Below, one piece after another: positions 1 to 5,380 of a stretch of 5,380 nt of DNA. A model generated the notes under the pieces. The model saw only the letters and a program-made list of their open reading frames with translations. It made no database searches and was not told the origin of the DNA. The stretch comes from an uncultured Ureaplasma sp. (GTDB lineage: Bacteria; Bacillota_I; Bacilli_A; Mycoplasmatales; Mycoplasmoidaceae): positions 1-5,380 of the forward strand of contig CACZNK010000019.1 in assembly GCA_902782585.1 (NCBI GenBank), read 5' to 3'. Positions within the stretch are counted from its first letter, which is position 1. Each line of letters begins with the position of its first letter. Made by a program: the position numbers and the translations under genes.

Positions 1-144
1 GCTAAGATTGTTACTGATGGATTTGCTGAACAAGCTAAATTTAACAAACAACAATTAAAATTTAATACACGAATGGAAAAAGAAGTTTCAAATCTAAGAA
101 GTGATTTTGATAGAGTAATTAAATTAAATAATCTAAAGCATTAA
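1..144 (+). CDS. C-terminal end of an unrecognised, probably coiled-coil protein (partial)
   Basis: Frame 1 is open from the window edge to a TAA at 142-144, giving the last 47 residues of a protein whose start lies outside the window. The segment has no Trp, Pro or Cys and is rich in Lys, Asn, Gln and Glu. Leu, Val, Ile and Phe are spaced in a heptad-like way (for example around MEKEVSNLRSDFDRVIKLNN), which suggests an amphipathic or coiled-coil helix at the C-terminus. The reading frame looks real because codon choice matches the neighbours and a strong terminator follows about 20 bases after the stop. I do not recognise the family and infer no function. It is convergent with the helicase gene. 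Confidence 0.7.
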   Translation, partial: AKIVTDGFAEQAKFNKQQLKFNTRMEKEVSNLRSDFDRVIKLNNLKH

Positions 145-164
145 TTAAATTCATCAAAATAAGA

Positions 165-190
165 AAGTGTATCCTAACGGATACATTTTT
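165..190 (+). terminator. Rho-independent terminator after the partial gene, possibly bidirectional
   Basis: A 10-bp stem (165-174 pairing with 179-188, with one G-T pair) closes a four-base loop (TAAC) and runs into five Ts at 186-190. The core AAGTGTATCC / GGATACATTT contains the only GC-rich run in this gap. It lies 20 bases after the stop of the upstream gene. Read on the minus strand, the same stem is followed by a broken T-rich tract, so it could also end the convergent leuS-helicase transcript. No other strong hairpin is visible between that operon's stop (344) and here. Confidence 0.8.
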
Positions 191-199
191 ATTTATTAG

Positions 200-331
200 C
201 ACATACTATTCATAATATCTTCATTAAATATATTCTTAATATATTCAATGGGTGGTCTAGGTATTACTACTATGAATTATGGTATTACTGATATTTTGAG
301 AGCTATGTTGCAAAAAGTATGCAGAATTTAA
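200..331 (+). pseudogene. Possible remnant of a membrane-protein gene
   Basis: A + frame is open from just after a TAG (197-199) to a TAA at 329-331. It gives 43 residues, or 27 if counted from the ATG at 248. The peptide starts with a hydrophobic stretch and continues with the Gly-rich MGGLGITTMNYGITDILRAM, which looks more like a transmembrane protein fragment than random AT-rich translation. There is no ribosome binding site before the ATG and the preceding gene's terminator lies upstream, so expression is doubtful. It could be a decayed gene end or chance. I could not assign a family; the GGLGI motif also occurs in K+ transporters of the TrkH/KtrB type, but that is too short to support a call. 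Confidence 0.22.
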
Positions 332-343
332 TAAAAATTCACA

Positions 344-1681
344 CTATCTCTTTGATTCATTAATATTCTTATGAATTAATGTTCTTTTAATTCTTTTTTC
401 AATATTTTGATGCCTTACTTTTTGTTTAATCTTATATATCTGTTGTTTAATTTTCTTTTTATATCCTGGTTTCATTTTTTTAGAGTTTGTATAAATAATT
501 TTCTTGATTTGATTGTTGGTTTGCTCATCAAATTTAAGTTTTTTTCTAATCTTTAATTCTTTATTTTTAGCAATAAGTTTAGATTCATTATTAATTAAAA
601 AGAAATTTCATTTAATTCCTTTATGAATTAAATTATTGATTAAACCATCATCAGTTATGCGATATATACAATAACTATATCCATTTCTTTTATTTCTACC
701 AATTCTTCCGGCACGATGAATATATCACATAGTATCAGATGGTAATCCAAAAGAAATAACAATATCAGCATGAGGTATATCAATACCCCGCGCAATTAAA
801 TCAGTAGCTACTAAATATTGAAATTTATTATTAAGAATCTGTCGATAAATTTGTTTTCTTTTTCTTTCATAAATATCTTGATGAATCAGCCCAACATTAT
901 ATTCTAACTCTAACATTTTGTTATAAATAATATTGGCTTCTTTCTTTGTGTTTGTAAAGATAATGCAAAAATACGGATTAATGTTTTTCAAAAATTTAAT
1001 CAAAGTATCAAAAGGGTTAAAGTTATTAGATTGATATATAATGTTGTGTGAAATTTGGTTATTTAATCAAATTGAATTAGATGTTGAAATTACTTTGGCA
1101 TTCATTAATATGTGTTTTAAATGATTTGCTAATGATTCATGCAATGTAGCACTAGTTGCATATTTGATTAAATATGGATTATTAATTTGATTGAATATAT
1201 CTAATATGGTGTTATAAAAACCAAAATCAATTAACATATCAGCTTCATCAAGTACAAAAAACTTAATTGAATCTTTAATATCTTGTTGTCTTATAAACTC
1301 TAATGCTTTATGTGGAGTAGCTATTACAACTTGATTTTTACTTGCATCAACATAATTGACATTATTTGATAACATCTTAACTCTTAATTTATTTTGTTTT
1401 TTAACAAACTCATTAAAAACCATATAGATTTGATTGACTAATTCCTTAGTAGGTGCAATAATTAGTGCTTGAATTTTATTTTTATCAATATCAATTTTGT
1501 TTAGAATATTAATTAAGAAGCAAAAAGTTTTACCGCTTCCAGTTTTAGAAGTAATAATTAAACTATTGTTACTATTCTTACTTAAAAAAGATTTAGTTTG
1601 GATATCAGTAGTTTCATAAATATGTTTTTGATTTAAAACATCTAATATTCATGGTCTTAATGATAACGACTTAAATTTCAT
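344..1681 (-). CDS. DEAD-box ATP-dependent RNA helicase, CshB-like
   Basis: The protein is 445 aa when TGA is read as Trp (W11, W205, W319 and W358 are all TGA). It is a superfamily 2 DEAD-box helicase, which uses ATP to unwind short RNA duplexes or remodel RNA-protein complexes in the cytoplasm. Motifs in order: Q motif with Q28; Walker A SKTGSGKT (45-52); motif Ia APTKEL (76-81); TPHKAL as motif Ib (122-127); DEAD (145-148); SAT (177-179); motif IV IIFTNT (240-245); motif V ATDLIARGID (292-301); motif VI HRAGRIGR (322-329). All catalytic motifs are intact. After about residue 365 comes a very basic tail (28 Lys/Arg in the last 78 residues) with KPGYKKK at 404-410. From memory this resembles the tail of Firmicute cold-shock helicase CshB, so a role in ribosome assembly or RNA turnover is inferred. 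The ATG lies one base after the leuS stop with no Shine-Dalgarno sequence, so translation is probably coupled to leuS. Confidence 0.95.
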
Positions 1682-1682
1682 G

Positions 1683-4091
1683 TTAAATTAAAATGTTAAC
1701 AATCTTATTTTTAACATAAATAATTTTCTTTATTGGTTTACTACCAATAAATTTAATAATCTTTGGTTGTTTTTTACTTAAAGAAATAATTTCATCTTTA
1801 CTAATTGAAACATTAACTTTTAATACATCACGTAATCTTCCATTGACCATAATAGGAATTGATATTTCAGATTTAACAAGTTTAGATTCATCAAACTTTG
1901 GTCATACAGAATGATAAATTGAATCTTTATATCCCATCATTTCATTTAACTCTTCAGCTAAATGTGGGGCATAACATGAAAGTATAATCAAGAAATTATG
2001 CATATACTCTTTGTTTAACTTATCTGAATTATAACATGCATTAATAAATATCATCATATCACTAATAGCAACATTAAAACAATTTTCATTAATATTTCTA
2101 GTAACATTTTTTATAAACAAATTATAGTCATAATCTAATTGCTCATTAGATTTATTTGAAAAATCTTTAATTTTAGTTTCAAATAATCGATAAACACGGT
2201 CTAATCACTTTCTTACACCATTTAAACCATCTTCAGTTCATGGTAATGATGCACCTAATGGACCCATAAACATTTCATAAAGTCTTAATGCATCAGCACC
2301 ATGAGATTTAATAACTTCATCAGGGTTAATTACATTACCTTTAGATTTTGACATCTTTTCACCATTTGTACCTAAAATCATTCCTTGATTCATAAGACGA
2401 TAAAATGGTTCAGGAGTTGGAACTACTTTAATATCATATAAAAAACGGTGTCAAAAACGAGAATATAGTAAGTGAAGAACAGCATGTTCTTGTCCACCAA
2501 CATATAAATCTACTGGTAGCCAATATTTAAATAAATCATATGATTTTTTTGAATTTAATGGAATATATGATTGATCTGGTTGTTTTAATAAATAACCTAG
2601 ATAATATCAACAACTTCCTGCTCATTGAGGCATAGTATTAGTTTCCCTATAATATTTTTTATTACCAATTGTTACATTAACTCACTTAGTTAATTTAGAT
2701 AAAGGACTTCTACCATCATTTGAAGGTTTAAAATCTTCACATGGAGGAAGAATTAATGGTAAATCTTTAATCAAGTGAGGCTTATTATTTTTATCAAAAA
2801 CAATTGGGAATGGTTCACCTCAATACCTTTGACGACAAAATATTCAATCTTTCATTTTATAAGTAACATGAAATTTACCAATCTTGTGTTTGGTTAAATA
2901 ATCAATCATCTTATCAATAGCTTTTTTATTATTTAAGTTGTTTAAGAAATCTGAATTAATGTGCTTACCATCACCAACATATGGTAATTTATTATTTTTA
3001 GTATCAATAACTTTAATTATTGGTAATTTATATCTAACAGCAAAATTATAGTCTCTTTCATCATGAGCAGGAACAGCCATAATTGATCCAGTTGCATAAT
3101 CTTTTAAAATGTAATCACAAATATAAATTGGTAATTTAGTTTTTGTAATAGGATGAATTGCATATGAACCAGAAAATACACCGGTTTGTATTTTAACATT
3201 TGATTTTCTTTCTAAATCACTTTTTGATTTAGCTTGTGCAATATAATCTAAACATTTTGATTCATTTTTATTAGTAATAAATTTAAAAACATCATTATGA
3301 TCTGGAGCAATTGCTAAAAATGATGCACCAAATAATGTATCAGGTCTTGTAGTGAATACTTCTAAATCAACCTTAGCATCAGTTTTAAAAGTAATTAAGG
3401 CACCTGTTGATCTACCAATTCATTTCCTTTGAATTGCTTTTAATGATTCTGGCCAATCAATTAAATCTAATCCCTCAATAAGTTTATCAGCATATTTTGT
3501 AATTTTTAGAACTCATTGACGCATTGGTTTTTTTACAACAGGAAATTCTCCGCGTTCAGAAACCATTTTACCATCTTTATTTAAAACTTCTTCATTTGAT
3601 AAAACTGTACCCAGTTTTTCACATCAGTTAACATCAACGTCTTTTATTTCGGCTAAACCATGTTCAAATAGTTTTGAAAAAATTCATTGAGTTCACTTGT
3701 AATATTTTGGATCTGTTGTATCTACTTCTTTATCATAGTCATAACTAAAACCAATCATTTGTAATTGTTTACGAAAAAGATTAATATTTTGTTGTGTAAA
3801 TTTTGCAGGGTGATTATTAGTATTAATTGCATATTGTTCAGCTGGTAAACCAAATGCATCTCATCCAATAGGATGAAGAACACTATATCCATTAAAATGT
3901 TTAAATCTTGAAACAACATCAGTAGCTGTATAACCTTTTGGATGTCCTACATGTAAACCTTGACCACTTGGATAAGGAAACATATCTAAAATATAAGCTT
4001 TTGGTTTAGAATGATCATCCACAAATTTATAGGTTTTGTGTTTTAGTCAATAATTTTGTCATTTCTTTTCAATTAAGTTATGGTTGTACAT
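1683..4091 (-). CDS. leuS: Leucyl-tRNA synthetase (LeuRS)
   Basis: This 802-aa class I aminoacyl-tRNA synthetase attaches leucine to tRNA-Leu in the cytoplasm, and its length is normal for bacteria. The catalytic domain starts with DMFPYPSGQGLHVGHP, holding the HIGH-type signature HVGH at 47-50, followed by GWDAFGLPAE. The KMSKS loop is exact at 579-583 (EKMSKSKGN). The CP1 editing domain is present, with TTRPDT at 247-252 and AHDERD at 342-347, whose last Asp corresponds to the conserved editing Asp (D345 in E. coli). The zinc-domain region has only one Cys (VNWCEKLGTVL) and no CxxC pair, as in Bacillus-type LeuRS. The C-terminal anticodon-binding and tRNA-contacting part is complete. Most Trp codons are TGA, with at least two TGG (in DWPES and YWLPV). 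The ATG at 4091 fits the family N-terminus. It has no clear ribosome binding site and is probably read from a very short leader. It is the first gene of an operon with the helicase and is divergent from the TM2 gene. Confidence 0.98.
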
Positions 4092-4106
4092 ATCAATATG
4101 TATGAA

Positions 4107-4112
4107 ATTATA
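4107..4112 (-). promoter_or_regulatory. Candidate -10 box for leuS-helicase
   Basis: A perfect TATAAT reads on the minus strand at 4112-4107, 16 bases before the leuS ATG. Transcription starting about 7 bases downstream would leave a leader of only about 9 bases, which agrees with the lack of a Shine-Dalgarno sequence. No good -35 is visible at the usual spacing, which is common in mollicutes. A second minus-strand TATAAT at 4130-4125 is an alternative. In such AT-rich DNA a chance match is quite possible. Confidence 0.4.
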
Positions 4113-4128
4113 ACTTTCAAAATAATTA

Positions 4129-4134
4129 TATAAT
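4129..4134 (+). promoter_or_regulatory. Candidate -10 box for the TM2-domain gene
   Basis: TATAAT on the + strand lies 27 bases before the ATG of the TM2 gene, which would give a leader of about 20 bases that includes the GGAGG site. No convincing -35 is seen. It lies within 25 bases of the minus-strand candidate for leuS, so the two divergent promoters would overlap or sit back to back and might compete for polymerase. Confidence 0.45.
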
Positions 4135-4145
4135 ATAGCAAAATT

Positions 4146-4153
4146 GGAGGGGG
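4146..4153 (+). promoter_or_regulatory. Strong Shine-Dalgarno site of the TM2-domain gene
   Basis: GGAGGGGG lies 8-11 bases before the ATG at 4162. It is the only strong Shine-Dalgarno match in the window: leuS, the helicase and lepA have weak or absent sites. It fixes the start of this small gene and suggests efficient, independent translation. Confidence 0.85.
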
Positions 4154-4161
4154 AAATTAAA

Positions 4162-4422
4162 ATGGCTCAAAAACCACATTATAACAAAGATCAAATAAGT
4201 GAAAAATCATATCTTACATGTTTAATTTTATGTATATTTTTACCATACCATAGATTTTATGTTGGTAAAATTGGAACTGGAATTCTATATTTACTAACAT
4301 GTGCTGGTCTTGGAATATGATTTATAATTGATTTAATTAAAATTTTAAATCATAAATTTACTGATAAGAATGGTAAATACATAGTTCCATCAGATTCGAT
4401 TAGTGATGAATGAAAAAAATAA
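4162..4422 (+). CDS. Small TM2-domain membrane protein
   Basis: The protein is 86 aa with two in-frame TGA codons as Trp (W53 and W84); under the standard code it would stop at residue 52. A short polar N-terminus (1-16) is followed by a hydrophobic helix (about 17-28), the charged turn PYHRFYVGKIGTG (28-40), and a second helix (about 41-61) with GLGIWFIIDLIKI. A polar tail ends in EWKK. HRFYVGK..TG followed by a Trp- and Asp-containing second helix is the pattern of the TM2 family (Pfam TM2 domain). These are two-helix membrane proteins of unknown biochemical role. The usual Gly-rich run before HRFY is replaced by LPY, and there are three Cys within or near the helices (20, 24, 47). It has its own -10 box, strong ribosome binding site and terminator, so it appears monocistronic. 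No function can be inferred from its neighbours. Confidence 0.88.
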
Positions 4423-4451
4423 TTCTTAATTAATTTTTCTAAATTAAAACT

Positions 4452-4490
4452 AAATAGTTATATATTGCCAAGCATATATAACTATTTTTT
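4452..4490 (+). terminator. Rho-independent terminator after the TM2-domain gene
   Basis: A perfect 14-bp stem (4452-4465 AAATAGTTATATAT pairing with 4474-4487) closes an eight-base loop (TGCCAAGC) and ends in a run of six Ts (4485-4490). It lies 29 bases after the TM2 stop codon. The stem is AT-rich with a single G-C pair but long, as is usual in mollicutes. It separates the TM2 gene from lepA, so lepA should have its own promoter in the 104 bases that follow. Confidence 0.85.
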
Positions 4491-4565
4491 ATTAATTATC
4501 CGCTACGTGTAAACATTTTAAGATTTCAATAAAAGTCTATTAATTTAATCTAACTTAGTTATATG

Positions 4566-4600
4566 ATTCATATAATAATTGGAAATATTATTATATGAAT
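4566..4600. repeat. Perfect 14-bp inverted repeat over the lepA start codon
   Basis: The left arm 4566-4579 (ATTCATATAATAAT) is the exact reverse complement of the right arm 4587-4600, with a seven-base spacer (TGGAAAT). The right arm includes the lepA ATG (4595-4597) and the left arm includes the candidate -10. The weak Shine-Dalgarno-like GGAAA (4581-4585) lies in the loop. Depending on where transcription begins, this could be an RNA hairpin hiding the start codon or a DNA operator dyad. There is no T-run after it and it overlaps coding sequence, so it is not a terminator. Confidence 0.75.
4571..4576 (+). promoter_or_regulatory. Candidate -10 box for lepA
   Basis: TATAAT lies 18 bases before the lepA ATG; the overlapping upstream TATGAT at 4562-4567 is a second candidate. 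No clear -35 is seen (the bases at the usual spacing are ATCTAA). If 4571 is used, the transcript would begin near 4583 with a leader of only about 12 bases. The box lies inside the left arm of the inverted repeat described next, and a mirror TATAAT occurs on the minus strand in the right arm. Confidence 0.4.
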
Positions 4601-5380
4601 GAAAAACATATAAGAAACTTTAGCATTATTGCTCATATTGATCATGGAAAATCAACACTAAGTGATCGCATTATTGAACTTACTCATGGTCTTGAAAAAA
4701 GAGAGATGAAAGATCAAGTTTTGGATTCTATGGATATTGAGCGTGAACGTGGAATCACAATTAAATTAAATAGTATTTCACTAAATTACACTGATAAAAG
4801 AACAAATAAAAAGTATGTGTTTAATTTAATTGATACTCCTGGTCATGTTGATTTTAATTATGAAGTATCAAGAAGTCTAGCAGCTTGTGAAGGTGCTCTA
4901 TTAGTGATAGATGCTACACAAGGAGTACAAGCACAAACTATAGCTAATACCTATCTAGCATTAGCAAACAATTTAAATATTATTACTGTTGTCAATAAAA
5001 TTGATTTACCAAGTGCTGACATAAATAATACATTAAAACAGATTAAAGATGTTATCGAAATAAATAACCATGTGAATTTAATATCTGCTAAAACTGGTAA
5101 AGGAGTTGACAAACTATTAGAAAGTATTGTTGATTATATTCCTCCACCAGAAGGTGATTCTAATGCTAAATTACAAGCATTAATTTTTGATTCTTATTAT
5201 GATTCATACCGAGGGGTTATTTGTTTTATAAGAATTAAAAATGGATCAATACATGTTGGTCAACATATTAAAATGATGGCTAATAATAAAGACTTTATTA
5301 TTACTAAAATAGGTATTAAAACGCCTAAATTTAAAAATGTTGATGTTTTAAATTGCGGCGATGTTGGTTGAATTTCTGCA
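4595..5380 (+). CDS. lepA: Elongation factor 4 (LepA), N-terminal 262 residues (cut by window edge)
   Basis: LepA/EF4 is a ribosome-binding translational GTPase related to EF-G, reported to act in back-translocation or in translation initiation and ribosome biogenesis. The G domain is complete: G1 AHIDHGKST (13-21), G2 RERGIT (50-55), G3 DTPGH (80-84) with the catalytic-type His84, G4 NKID (134-137), and G5 SAKTG (164-168). The linker PPPEGD (183-188) leads into domain 2, LQALIFDSYYDSYRGV onward. The sequence follows E. coli LepA closely along its length, and RNFSIIAHIDHGKST near the N-terminus distinguishes it from EF-G and TypA/BipA. Family length is about 600 aa, so roughly 340 residues lie beyond the window. 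The frame continues through TGA at 5369-5371 read as Trp259. The ATG at 4595 gives the expected N-terminus, but its ribosome binding site is weak and it lies in an inverted repeat. Confidence 0.97.

Noticed and set aside
227..245. Short palindrome AATATATT-CTT-AATATATT as a regulatory hairpin
   Set aside because: It is all A-T, 8 bp, and each half is itself self-complementary. This is expected by chance at this base composition.
725..1423. Two separate short minus-strand genes (725-1003 and 1067-1423)
   Set aside because: They are pieces of one 445-aa DEAD-box helicase, split only if TGA is read as stop. The TGA codons fall at Trp positions and the motifs run in one unbroken frame.
1902..3080. 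Two short minus-strand genes (1902-2120 and 2844-3080), or a leuS broken by stops
   Set aside because: Both are in the same frame as leuS, and the intervening TGA codons are conserved Trp positions. There is no frameshift.
4566..4600. Intrinsic terminator before lepA
   Set aside because: There is no T-run after the stem and the right arm contains the lepA start codon.
5369..5371. Premature stop in lepA
   Set aside because: The TGA encodes Trp in the conserved DVGW motif of LepA, and the frame continues to the window edge.
1..5380. CRISPR array, IS element, tRNA or rRNA gene, or phage genes
   Set aside because: I read both strands for spaced repeats, transposase motifs, tRNA arms and rRNA signature sequences, and saw none.

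Overview
The window comes from an AT-rich mollicute (mycoplasma-type bacterium) that reads UGA as tryptophan. Every full-length gene contains in-frame TGA codons at positions where its family has Trp: all four Trp codons of the helicase, both of the small membrane protein, and most of those in leuS. Codons end mostly in A or T, intergenic spaces are short, and there is no sign of a plasmid, phage, IS element, CRISPR array or tRNA/rRNA gene. I cannot fix the genus from the sequence alone.

Layout. (1) At 1-144 (+) lies the last 47 codons of an unrecognised, probably coiled-coil protein, followed by a good intrinsic terminator at 165-190. (2) At 191-343 is a short gap holding a 27-44 codon open frame that may be a gene remnant. 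(3) At 344-4091 (-) is a two-gene operon, leuS then a DEAD-box RNA helicase with a CshB-like basic tail. The two genes are one base apart (stop, one C, ATG), which suggests coupled translation. (4) A 70-bp divergent control region at 4092-4161 serves leuS on one side and an 86-aa TM2-domain membrane protein (4162-4422, +) on the other. That protein has a strong GGAGG ribosome binding site and is followed by a 14-bp-stem terminator. (5) From 4595 to the window edge (+) is the N-terminal 262 residues of lepA (elongation factor 4). Its start codon sits inside a perfect 14-bp inverted repeat.

LeuRS charges tRNA-Leu, LepA acts on the ribosome, and the helicase probably remodels rRNA or mRNA, so three of the four recognisable genes serve translation. 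This is ordinary core-genome housekeeping content. I see no convincing new biological system. The most useful items to check are the hairpin over the lepA start, the leuS/helicase junction, and the possible gene remnant at 200-331.
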